19,688 nt of DNA, from NCBI GenBank assembly GCA_011620045.1, contig WOZY01000170.1:1-19688 (forward strand). The letters are read 5' to 3'. Position 1 is the first letter of the stretch. Every line of letters starts with the position of its first letter. This document shows, one piece after another, positions 7,447 through 16,664 of this stretch. Origin of the DNA: Mesotoga sp. GTDB lineage: Bacteria; Thermotogota; Thermotogae; Petrotogales; Kosmotogaceae. The notes under the pieces are model-generated. The model was not told where the DNA came from. It did no database searches and saw only the letters and a list, made by a program, of their open reading frames with translations. The position numbers and the translations under genes are program-made.

Positions 7447-8148
7447 ATGCTGCGTGAACTAAAAGAGGAAGTCTACAGAGCGAATGTTGCGCTCATTGAA
7501 TCTGGACTGGTAAAACTCACCTGGGGAAACGCAAGCGGAATCTCCAGAAAGGAGCGTCTCGTAGTTATTAAGCCGAGCGGGGTAGACTACTCCGATCTTT
7601 CCCCCGACAATATGGTTGTTGTAGACCTTAAAGGAAGAGTGGTCGAAGGAGAGCTGAGGCCTTCTTCCGACACTCCAACTCACGTCCTTCTTTACAAATG
7701 CTTCGGCGAAATCGGCGGTGTAGTCCATACCCACTCAACCTGGGCAACTTCTTGGGCACAGGCAGGAAAAAGCATTCCCTGCTTTGGGACAACTCACGCC
7801 GATCACTTCTACAATGAAGTACCTTGTACGAGATTGCTGAACACCGAAGAGACAGAGACTGATTATGAGCTGAACACAGGCAGGGTAATCGAAGAAACTT
7901 TTTCCGAAAGAGATTACCTCGGAACCCCAGGCGTCCTCGTTGCCGGTCATGCGCCCTTCACATGGGGAAAGAACGTGCTAGACGCAGTCAAAAACGGCAT
8001 AATTCTTGAAGAGATAGCTAAGATGGCATGCCTTTCACTGCTTATAAACGCGGAAACAAGCATCCTTCCAAAACACATAATGGACAAACACTATTTCCGA
8101 AAGCATGGGAAAGACGCATATTATGGGCAGAATCCGAAAAACAAGTGA
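7447..8148 (+). CDS. araD: L-ribulose-5-phosphate 4-epimerase
   Basis: AraD converts L-ribulose-5-phosphate to D-xylulose-5-phosphate, which enters the pentose phosphate pathway. It belongs to the class II aldolase/epimerase fold and uses zinc. The product is 233 residues (E. coli 231). The three zinc histidines are visible at 94 and 96 in GVVHTHST and at 168 in LVAGHAPFTWG. The phosphate/substrate region has LTWGNASGI and KPSGVDY, Asp75 lies in SSDTPTH, and the TTHADHFYNEVPCTR segment is as in known AraD. The ATG at 7447 follows AGGGGGAA with normal spacing. It is the last gene of the arabinose set and is convergent with the DUF457 gene; no strong terminator is evident in the 98 bases between them. 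Confidence 0.94.
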   Translation: MLRELKEEVYRANVALIESGLVKLTWGNASGISRKERLVVIKPSGVDYSDLSPDNMVVVDLKGRVVEGELRPSSDTPTHVLLYKCFGEIGGVVHTHSTWATSWAQAGKSIPCFGTTHADHFYNEVPCTRLLNTEETETDYELNTGRVIEETFSERDYLGTPGVLVAGHAPFTWGKNVLDAVKNGIILEEIAKMACLSLLINAETSILPKHIMDKHYFRKHGKDAYYGQNPKNK

Positions 8149-8246
8149 ATAGTACATCCGCTAGGAACGCTGACAGTGATATCTATGGTGAGTGTATTTC
8201 ATTGACTAGCTTTTCGAAAGAAGGTTTTTTGGACATAAAATTAACC

Positions 8247-8861
8247 TCATACACTGTCCTTTTCATCTTGAGCGGCAGGTACTCGCCGCCCTTTTGCAAA
8301 GCCGTGGACTCTATCAAGAACTAGATGAAGATAGTAGCCGACAGAACCCGCAACACCGAGAAACAGCACTTCTGTGTAGTTCATCTCGCCCCCAAGCAGT
8401 TCTGATCTTAGAAGCACCGTTGTCACGATAATTAGGCCGTAGAGGAATCCTCCCCAAACTGAGTGGAAGAAGCCCCTGTGACTGAGAAGATTTATCACTT
8501 TTGAGACGACCACGCCCAATGCAATGGCAAGGGAAAAGGAAATCGCAACCGCAAGAGACATAGAATTAAGCCAGGATAGAACAAGAGGCTGAATCTCTGG
8601 CGAAATCAGCGAAGAGTAAAAGACGCAGGCAAAGAGACCCGCGATAAGCACTTCAAAGATTCTCTTTATCAAAGCGCTTTTTGAATCAATGTCAGGTACG
8701 TCGCTTCCCAAGACAAACAAGAGATATCCATAGCCTATCTGCCTGCTGTCTTGAAGAGGACTGACATGCAAGAGTTCGATTGCAGTCAATGTGAGAAAGA
8801 TGAAAACAGGATAAGTCGCTATTCCCCAGTAAACGTGCGTTCTAAAGTCCGGCATCGGCAT
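8247..8861 (-). CDS. DUF457/YdjM-family integral membrane putative metal-dependent hydrolase
   Basis: This is a membrane protein of about 204 residues with the hallmarks of the LexA-binding/YdjM (DUF457) family. It starts MPMPDFRTHVYWG, has GSDVPDIDSKSALIKR after a membrane segment, then the histidine cluster SHRGFFHSVWGG, and near the C-terminus YYLHLVLDRVH. The conserved His and Asp residues are thought to bind metal at the membrane face. About four to five hydrophobic segments separate these motifs. The ATG at 8861 (or 8855) is chosen because the family begins at MPDFRTH; it overlaps the end of the preceding gene by 20 bases. The longer frame to 8900 would lie mostly inside that gene. It is the last gene of the six-gene operon and its cellular role is unknown. 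Confidence 0.78.
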   Translation of the reverse strand: MPMPDFRTHVYWGIATYPVFIFLTLTAIELLHVSPLQDSRQIGYGYLLFVLGSDVPDIDSKSALIKRIFEVLIAGLFACVFYSSLISPEIQPLVLSWLNSMSLAVAISFSLAIALGVVVSKVINLLSHRGFFHSVWGGFLYGLIIVTTVLLRSELLGGEMNYTEVLFLGVAGSVGYYLHLVLDRVHGFAKGRRVPAAQDEKDSV

Positions 8862-9354
8862 CACTGCCAAATTTGGTTCCCTGGCTCGAGACATCAACAT
8901 ACAGAAGCACGTCTTTCAAAGATATGCTCATACCGCACTCCACTTCCTCCGGAACGGATTCACTCACATCCAGCGGATAGAGAGCCGCGCGATCGCACAG
9001 AGAAAGGTTTACTCTGGAAAATCGCCTGTAGATTGCCTTTATTTCTTCTTCTTCAACATTCAGCCCAACGGTTGCCGTTATTCCAGACATGAAGAGGTAT
9101 TCAAGCTCGTCGGGTTCGATCTTCATTGACCCAGAGAAGAGTGTCTCCTCAGCCGGCAAACAGAAGAGAATCAACTCTCTTGAAAGGTTTAGAAAGGGTG
9201 TTCCTTCAAGCCTTTCATACGTTCTATACTTATCGATTGTTTTTTTGTCTGCAAGTAATACCTGTCCGGAGTATTCGATAAGATCCCCGGCCTTCAATCT
9301 CCGGATGTTCTTTATAGATATCGGATAAAACATCTTCAAAGTCTGTCTTGCCAA
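8842..9354 (-). CDS. Divergent stand-alone fumarase class I beta-domain-like protein
   Basis: The product is 170 residues. The N-terminal part IRRLKAGDLIEYSGQVLLADKKT matches the pattern of the C-terminal (beta) domain of class I fumarase/tartrate dehydratase, where LKAGDxVxLSGxIxTxRDAAHKR is usual. Further blocks fall in the same order: GSMKIEPDELEYLFMSGITATVG, and a C-terminal sheet. The catalytic/structural signatures of true fumarases (RDAAHKR, GPTTSxRMD, GKG) are missing, and no alpha subunit is nearby, so I infer a non-enzymatic or repurposed domain. The TTG at 9354 is chosen because AGGTGG lies 6 bases before it; the longer ATG at 9375 would sit upstream of this site and overlap the previous stop. 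Codon use looks like that of its neighbours. Confidence 0.6.
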   Translation of the reverse strand: MARQTLKMFYPISIKNIRRLKAGDLIEYSGQVLLADKKTIDKYRTYERLEGTPFLNLSRELILFCLPAEETLFSGSMKIEPDELEYLFMSGITATVGLNVEEEEIKAIYRRFSRVNLSLCDRAALYPLDVSESVPEEVECGMSISLKDVLLYVDVSSQGTKFGSDADAGL

Positions 9355-9364
9355 GATACACCAC

Positions 9365-10234
9365 CTATTTGCCAAGCGGAAAATCTCTGTGAATAAATTC
9401 CAGCATCTTGTCTACCGTCTCAGATATGAATTTCGAGTAGAACTTGTAGAATTCCTCTAGCTTATCGTATACCGCCTTGGATTCAACCAGATCGATTTCA
9501 AAGACAGTTGCAACCGGTCTCGCAATTTTCATGTTAGGAGTAACGCTGGCGCTCCTGAGAACAACACACTTCTTCGTGACTTCGATCCTGAATAACCTTG
9601 AAAGTTCCAAGATTATTGAACGGTCGATGCTCTCGTTTATTTTAGGAGGGCCAAAAGCAATCTTCAAGATATTCTGAAAGGGGAATATCAAGACCTCCCC
9701 GTCATCGAACTCTATCCATCTTCTATAGTTCTCTCTGCATATAGAAAGAAGGGCATCGTCAATCATTTCGGGTAATCTGAAGTAGTCCTTTCCACGGAGA
9801 GAATCCTTCAGTATCTCTTTGCGAAGAAGTCTTTCATTGCCAAAATAAGCGAGGAAGTACAACTTCAACGGACTCTGAAAGATCGCCCTGTGGAATACCA
9901 GCTCAGTTCCCTCTTCGAAGACATCGGATAAGTCATCATCGATGGGTTCTTCCTCTTCGTTTGAGAATCTGTACAAGGCGCTGGCCGTCTCGAAAGGAGA
10001 CGAATTGGAGAGTCCCACGAAGCCTCTGCCCTCATTGTCCACGAAAACCGAAAGAACCGGTGCATTCCCCTTAGAAGCCTGAACTACAAGCGTCATGAAA
10101 TGGCCGAAAGCATCGTCAAGTCTATCAGACCGCTCAACAACCAATTTCGCGTAAGACGGAAAATTACCTTCAACACTCTCGTAAACCGCCTTGAGCTTAT
10201 CTCTATAGCTTTCTGGACCGGCATAGTATGTCAC
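9365..10234 (-). CDS. Protein of unknown function in MoxR-VWA operon
   Basis: The product is 289 residues and I do not recognise it. It appears soluble, with no signal peptide or membrane segment. It has an acidic stretch (NEEEEPIDDDLSD, about residues 92-104), a middle region of alternating hydrophobic strands (ELVFHRAIFQSPLKLYFLAYFG), and a helical C-terminus (YDKLEEFYKFYSKFISETVDKMLEFI). The start is GTG, overlapping the stop of the DUF2201/VWA gene as GTGA. This shows translational coupling and suggests the two products are made together. Its stop is 10 bases before the TTG of the fumarase-like gene. I infer a partner or substrate of the MoxR-VWA pair. Confidence 0.75.
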   Translation of the reverse strand: MTYYAGPESYRDKLKAVYESVEGNFPSYAKLVVERSDRLDDAFGHFMTLVVQASKGNAPVLSVFVDNEGRGFVGLSNSSPFETASALYRFSNEEEEPIDDDLSDVFEEGTELVFHRAIFQSPLKLYFLAYFGNERLLRKEILKDSLRGKDYFRLPEMIDDALLSICRENYRRWIEFDDGEVLIFPFQNILKIAFGPPKINESIDRSIILELSRLFRIEVTKKCVVLRSASVTPNMKIARPVATVFEIDLVESKAVYDKLEEFYKFYSKFISETVDKMLEFIHRDFPLGK

Positions 10235-11424
10235 TTAAGGAACACCACCGATGATCGTCCGTAGATTGATTTTGCTTCCTCAACGAACTCTGGATTATGA
10301 CTCTTAGGAAGAACAAACAGCGCTCTTCTCGAAATCGTAGGAAGATCGGTAAATCCATCCGTGAAAAGCAGAAGTCCTTCCGGTCTGAGTTTTTCCTGAG
10401 CGTAGTCAACAGCAGGTTGAAGATCGGTCTCCCCTCTACCCATTAACTTAAGATCTCTCCACATACCTTTTCCATACTTCATGACACTCTGAACAGTCTC
10501 GTCTACCTGCACCAACCAAACCCGGGAGTCTGTAACTCTAGTAACCTCATCTATCTCACTGAAGAAGGCGTTGAACTCCTCTTCTATTATGCTCCCGCTA
10601 GTATCGACTACGACAACGAGTTTTGCTGCGTAATCGTTTCTCCAGCCGGGCTGGTCATCATATCTTCTGTTAGGTCTCATAGGAGTTCGGTATCTTCCAA
10701 CCTGCATCGATGAACCGAAGAACCGCCTAATCATGTTTCTCCAGTCCAGGATCGGGTTGTCAAGAACTAGTTTCATTACCGCCTCAAGACCCTCCGGCAT
10801 CCCGTCCTTCGCCTTTTCCATTGTCTCGGAGATCACCTGTTTGAGCAGATCCTCAACAAACTCTTTCGGAAGCTCAAACCTTCCAAAGTCTTCATGTGAA
10901 TCGGTCCTGGACATGTTTGAATCCAGAAGCTCAAGATCAATGGTCTTGTTTTTTTTCATGAAGTCAAGGCCCCAGTCGTGGTAGAACTCTGCTGTCATTC
11001 CCGGATACTGCATCGGAGGCCCAACGAAGAATCTCTCATTATCGGTTCCACAACCCTCCTGGAGAAGAGAGTCCATAGGAAGACTGAAAGCGTCGAGTTC
11101 GCGTATGAACTGATTTACGGCAGCATCCATGGATATATCCCAGAGCATCTTCTCTTTGGATTTGTTGACAGGTATCAGAATGTGTCCATTCACTATGTGC
11201 AGACACTCGTGCTTCAAAAGAGCCTTCGAAAACGTAAGTGGTTTGTTTCGAAGTGTATCCGGATTATACAGAAGTTGAAATCTTCCCCTGGAGCTCACCC
11301 TCAATTTCATCGTTCTGACCGAAGGAGAGGGAATTCTATCTATGAAGAGAAGCAGGAAATTGTAGAAGGGGCTGTCCTTGCCCAGTTCGAAAACAGCCTT
11401 TTCCATCAACTCCTCATTTCTCAT
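10231..11424 (-). CDS. DUF2201 metallopeptidase-like / VWA-domain protein
   Basis: The protein is 397 residues with two recognisable parts. Near the N-terminus is a zinc-peptidase-like motif, HECLHIVNGH (72-81, HExxH plus a third His), as in the DUF2201 putative metallopeptidase domain. The C-terminal third is a von Willebrand A-like domain with an intact MIDAS start, VVVDTSGSI (DxSxS at 274-278), and a later TDGF motif. Such proteins are typically encoded beside a MoxR AAA+ ATPase, and the pair is thought to act in remodelling or maturing partner proteins. The ATG at 11424 overlaps the end of the ATPase gene by 11 bases. GAGGAGCGAAAAGG upstream provides the ribosome binding site. The stop overlaps the next gene as GTGA. 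Whether the peptidase motif is active is unknown. Confidence 0.88.
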   Translation of the reverse strand: MRNEELMEKAVFELGKDSPFYNFLLLFIDRIPSPSVRTMKLRVSSRGRFQLLYNPDTLRNKPLTFSKALLKHECLHIVNGHILIPVNKSKEKMLWDISMDAAVNQFIRELDAFSLPMDSLLQEGCGTDNERFFVGPPMQYPGMTAEFYHDWGLDFMKKNKTIDLELLDSNMSRTDSHEDFGRFELPKEFVEDLLKQVISETMEKAKDGMPEGLEAVMKLVLDNPILDWRNMIRRFFGSSMQVGRYRTPMRPNRRYDDQPGWRNDYAAKLVVVVDTSGSIIEEEFNAFFSEIDEVTRVTDSRVWLVQVDETVQSVMKYGKGMWRDLKLMGRGETDLQPAVDYAQEKLRPEGLLLFTDGFTDLPTISRRALFVLPKSHNPEFVEEAKSIYGRSSVVFLK

Positions 11425-12511
11425 CCTTTTCGCTCCTCTGCAGGAATTTCAGAACATCATGGTCCATTGCCAACTCTTCGAGAAGATTCTCGTAGAAGGC
11501 CCGTTTCAATCCCTTTTCCCCCTCGACCTGGTGAACGATGTGTCTTATTACGGAGAAGAACGAGTCTTTCGGGATGACTCTGCCTATCCTGAGAAGGTTT
11601 TCCGAGATTACAGGTACATTCTGAAAGTATTCCTGAACCTGTAAATCATCTATCTCAGAAAGATGCTTTGTGATACGGAGAATCGAGGCGCTAGTCCCTG
11701 AGATATCACCTTCCGAGAGTCTCGAAAGGATATTCTCATCCAGTTCAAGAAGCAGAGTTCTGGGAGAAGGAAGGAGCTCGCCGCCCTGAATCTTGCTCAT
11801 GAAAGTTCTGGCCGCCTCCGGTCCGACTATGCCAGCGGCGATTACGTAGCCGAACTTTTCGATCTCCTTGCTTGAAAGACCTGCGTATACTCTCCCCAAT
11901 TTGTACCAGCTACGAGGACTCGGTCTCAATTCCAGCCGCATCGAGACAACCGTGTCTCTTGAAAGAAACTCGGGATACTCACCTATGAAGTTGGTAACAG
12001 TCTCCGGCATCTTCTGGAGTTCTGCCCACTTAAGCCATTCTTCGGGATCGGGAGTCAGCTCTATATGGAAGAACCTTGACATGAAGGCAGGATCAGTTAT
12101 CAGTTCGACCTGATCATATTCCTCATCCGGCGGATTTGCTGCGGCCATTATCCAGCATCCTTCGGGCAAAAAATGGTTGTGTATTCTTCTGTCTATTAGA
12201 AGCTGCATAATTGCGTTCCTGATAGATCTATGAGCCCTGTTTATCTCATCTATCATGAGTATCACATTGCCTTCAGTCGGCCACCAATCAGGCCTCAAGA
12301 ACAAAGTTCGTTCCCCGTCCCTCGATGGCATGCCGATGAGATCACCGGGCTCCATTTGCGATATGACTAGGATTATCAACTCTCTGCCCGTCTCAGCTGC
12401 AATCTCTCTGGCAAGATCAGTCTTTCCTACCCCAAAGTGACCCCAAAGAAGCGGGATCTCCCCGGATTCCATGATCTTCTTGCTCAAGTGTTTTACGTCC
12501 TGAACCTTCAA
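11414..12511 (-). CDS. MoxR-type AAA+ ATPase
   Basis: The product is 365 residues. The AAA+ core is near the N-terminus: Walker A GHFGVGKT (24-31), Walker B ILMIDE (84-89) followed by NRAHRSIRNAIMQLL, sensor 1 in MAAANPP (Asn126) and the arginine finger in FMSRFFHIEL (Arg146). The C-terminal part is helical, with the lid domain containing RPSPRSWYKLGRVYAG. This is the AAA_5/MoxR type. It should form a hexamer that uses ATP to remodel proteins together with the VWA protein encoded immediately downstream. The start is TTG at 12511, preceded by GGAGGG (12523-12518) at 6 bases. It lies 23 bases after the permease gene, so it is probably co-transcribed with it. Confidence 0.92.
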   Translation of the reverse strand: MKVQDVKHLSKKIMESGEIPLLWGHFGVGKTDLAREIAAETGRELIILVISQMEPGDLIGMPSRDGERTLFLRPDWWPTEGNVILMIDEINRAHRSIRNAIMQLLIDRRIHNHFLPEGCWIMAAANPPDEEYDQVELITDPAFMSRFFHIELTPDPEEWLKWAELQKMPETVTNFIGEYPEFLSRDTVVSMRLELRPSPRSWYKLGRVYAGLSSKEIEKFGYVIAAGIVGPEAARTFMSKIQGGELLPSPRTLLLELDENILSRLSEGDISGTSASILRITKHLSEIDDLQVQEYFQNVPVISENLLRIGRVIPKDSFFSVIRHIVHQVEGEKGLKRAFYENLLEELAMDHDVLKFLQRSEKDEK

Positions 12512-12534
12512 GCCTATCCCTCCAAAATCCTCAT

Positions 12535-14166
12535 TCAGACAAAATTATAGCACAGCGACCTGAACGATGCCCACGTGATGACTGCCCAGAGAGAGAGCGG
12601 AAGTACCAGTCCAAACAGCCAGGTGAATGGAGAAACAACCGGAACATTGAGGAAACCAAGAAAGAGGCCGATGTCTTTAGCGAGATAGAGGGTAAGCGGA
12701 AGAGTAGAGAATACCGGCAGGAGTGTGGACAGTAAGAAGGAGAGTACTGCACCAGACAGGCTAAGGGCTTTGAAGACGTTTCTTGTGTCTTTGGTCCCGA
12801 AGCTCTTCTCAAGAAAGCCCCCGAGTAATGAAAGCGTGAAAATTGTTGGAATCATTAGAATCAGAAAATTCATCATGAAAGCTCTGTACTGAGAGGCGTT
12901 CGCAGATACATACAGACCGACAATGACAATAACCACCGAGTACAGTGAGCTCACAACAAGAGATTTCGACAAAACAGCCTTGACCCTATTGATCGGAAAC
13001 AGCCACGTACCATCTCCGAGCTGCCTTTCAAAAGCAAACAGAGCAGTTGATGAGACAGTTGCATAGTTGCTGAACAGAAAAACGATCAAACCGAGAAGCT
13101 GCAGAACTCCGAAGCTATTTAGAAGAGCCGGATTCACTATGACAACCACCGGAACAAATAATGAAGGGTAGAGAAAGGCAAACGTGAGTTTCGGCTCTCT
13201 GATCAACAAAAGGAAGTCCTTAATCAGGAGACCTGAGAGAACGCCGTGCCTCCTGAAATTCACCCTCGAATGCACTTTGGAATTTCCAATAGGTCTTGTC
13301 ATTAGTTTCTGAAGGACTCTAGGATACACAAAGATTTCGAGCAAAGCCAGTAATCCGAAAATCGTCACAGAAACAATTGTGAATAACAAGAGATCTCTGA
13401 CATCACCGCTAATCGCCCTGACGAAGGGCGACCACGGAAGGTACGCGGATGTTATGAGCTCTTGGAGACCCCCGAACTGATTGGCCACCTGATCGGGTTG
13501 TGCCAGATCTATTGAAGAAAAATCCATGAATCGCAGCGTGAATATAAAGACGAAAAGAGTTACCATCGTCATCATGGCAGAAAGAGTTTTGAGGAAACGC
13601 CCCTTGGAAAGAAATACAATTCCAAAAGAGATAATTGCAGTTATCGCGAGAGTGTCAAGCACAAATACAAACAACAAGACCAGGGCCATCCAGAATCTTC
13701 CGCCCGAATAGCCAAGCCCTCTCAATGCAGCCATGAAGATCGGCGCAAATAGGAGTATAGGTAAGCCTCCCGCCGTCAGAACTTCAAGCAATTGCACATT
13801 CGCAACCGTAGCCTTCTTCACCGGCAAGCTGAGCAACATCTCCGCTCTGTCGGAGAAGAAAAGATTCGAAACTACGATTGGAAGATCGCTACCCAGAAGT
13901 ATAGAGAATATTATCGCGGAAAAAAAGGAGACGACTATTAACCTAAGGTCAATTCCAGTAAGCTCCTTAAGCTGATCGGAAAGGCCTGCAACACGTGAGA
14001 AGTTCGGGATTAGGAAGCCTCTCAAGTAGAAAGCTATCGGAATCCCTATCATAATAACCAAGACAATCGCAAGGATAGAAGCTATAACTGCCTTCTTTCC
14101 ATGGCGGGTTAGCATTCGGAAACCTTCTATACTTCGCCACTTGATGATTACAAAGAAATCCCTCAT
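12535..14166 (-). CDS. Polytopic ABC-2-like exporter permease
   Basis: The product is about 543 residues with roughly 12 hydrophobic membrane segments, in two halves separated by a hydrophilic stretch (VYPRVLQKLMTRPIGNSKV...). Near the N-terminus, after the first segments, comes SDRAEMLLSLPVKKATVAN, a cytoplasmic loop typical of ABC-2-type exporter permeases, where the protein contacts its ATPase. The equivalent in the second half is FERQLGDGTWLFPINRVKAVLSK. No ABC ATP-binding gene is in the window, so its partner must be elsewhere. The ATG at 14166 (MRDFFVIIKWRSIEG) is chosen because the protein then starts just before the first helix. No clear ribosome binding site precedes it, and an upstream ATG at 14211 is also possible. 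It is the first gene of the six-gene minus-strand block. Confidence 0.75.
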   Translation of the reverse strand: MRDFFVIIKWRSIEGFRMLTRHGKKAVIASILAIVLVIMIGIPIAFYLRGFLIPNFSRVAGLSDQLKELTGIDLRLIVVSFFSAIIFSILLGSDLPIVVSNLFFSDRAEMLLSLPVKKATVANVQLLEVLTAGGLPILLFAPIFMAALRGLGYSGGRFWMALVLLFVFVLDTLAITAIISFGIVFLSKGRFLKTLSAMMTMVTLFVFIFTLRFMDFSSIDLAQPDQVANQFGGLQELITSAYLPWSPFVRAISGDVRDLLLFTIVSVTIFGLLALLEIFVYPRVLQKLMTRPIGNSKVHSRVNFRRHGVLSGLLIKDFLLLIREPKLTFAFLYPSLFVPVVVIVNPALLNSFGVLQLLGLIVFLFSNYATVSSTALFAFERQLGDGTWLFPINRVKAVLSKSLVVSSLYSVVIVIVGLYVSANASQYRAFMMNFLILMIPTIFTLSLLGGFLEKSFGTKDTRNVFKALSLSGAVLSFLLSTLLPVFSTLPLTLYLAKDIGLFLGFLNVPVVSPFTWLFGLVLPLSLWAVITWASFRSLCYNFV

Positions 14167-14488
14167 AGCAATATTTTGCCATAAAAGAGCTTGTAATTTC
14201 TCATAACACATCCCAAAAAACCCTCGGTTTTTTGATTCCAGGAAACGGACGAGTTTGCAGTTGGAGCGTGGAGGAGTAGAAGGAACCGTCTAACGCTGTA
14301 CTCTGGTCGCTGATGGAATGCCTTGCAGGTTCCAAGTTGTGAGCTGCAAGACAATAATAAACCAATGTTGTTACAAAGACGCGCAAGTGAATACTGTAGT
14401 CCCAGCAATACTTTCACCGCGATTATTGGAGTATAAGAGCAGTTTCTGACAAGTTGTTGATTACTTCATTCACTGAAGGTGGAGGTAG
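14167..14488. other. Intergenic region between groEL terminator and permease, with A/T-rich hairpin
   Basis: No gene is supported. A perfect inverted repeat, CAAAAAACC-CTC-GGTTTTTTG (14214-14234, 9-bp stem, 3-base loop), lies just upstream of the permease frame. It has only three G-C pairs, so it is a weak terminator in either direction, or possibly an attenuator in the permease leader. No convincing leftward promoter was identified. Confidence 0.35.
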
Positions 14489-14515
14489 AAAAAAAGGGAG
14501 AGCGTACTCTCCCTT
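14489..14515 (-). terminator. Rho-independent terminator of groESL
   Basis: On the minus strand, GGGAGAG (14513-14507), loop TACG and CTCTCCC (14502-14496) form a 7-bp G/C-rich stem, extended to 9 bp by flanking A-T pairs. The stem is followed directly by seven T residues (14495-14489). It lies 18 bases after the groEL stop. Confidence 0.92.
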
Positions 14516-14532
14516 CGAAGTATCGTTATCTA

Positions 14533-16441
<1,909 letters not shown>

Positions 16442-16467
16442 AAAAAGCCTCCTTTCGAATTTTATGT

Positions 16468-16494
16468 TTAGCACTCAAAGTGACCGTCTGCTAA
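16468..16494. promoter_or_regulatory. CIRCE operator (HrcA site) upstream of groES
   Basis: TTAGCACTC (16468-16476), nine bases, then GTCTGCTAA (16486-16494) matches the CIRCE consensus TTAGCACTC-N9-GAGTGCTAA with one perfect arm and 7/9 in the other. It spans the predicted groES transcription start, as expected for repression by HrcA, which is not in this window. Confidence 0.9.
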
Positions 16495-16497
16495 TAA

Positions 16498-16526
16498 ATC
16501 ATAAAACAACATTGTGATTTCTTCAA
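16498..16526 (-). promoter_or_regulatory. groES sigma-A promoter
   Basis: On the minus strand, TTGAAG (16526-16521), a 17-base spacer and TATGAT (16503-16498) form a good vegetative promoter. Transcription would begin near 16491, within the CIRCE element. This agrees with a heat-shock operon read by the main sigma factor and controlled by HrcA. Confidence 0.75.
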
Positions 16527-16664
16527 GCACTCTCTGTGTTAAATGATCGTAAATATGAAAGATAAAGGGTATTCGAAGGCAATTATTCCGTCAAATCTTC
16601 CGATTTTTCCGTTTATCTTAGCACTATCTCTATTTTTCTCACTTTTCAATCCTTCAGGACAGCA

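Noticed and set aside
8205..8245. Possible bidirectional terminator between araD and the DUF457 gene
   Set aside because: CTTTTCGAAAG gives only a 4-bp stem and the T run is 5 bases away, so it is too weak to call.
16618..16626. Second CIRCE-like half site TTAGCACTA downstream of pyk
   Set aside because: No matching inverted arm at the required nine-base spacing.
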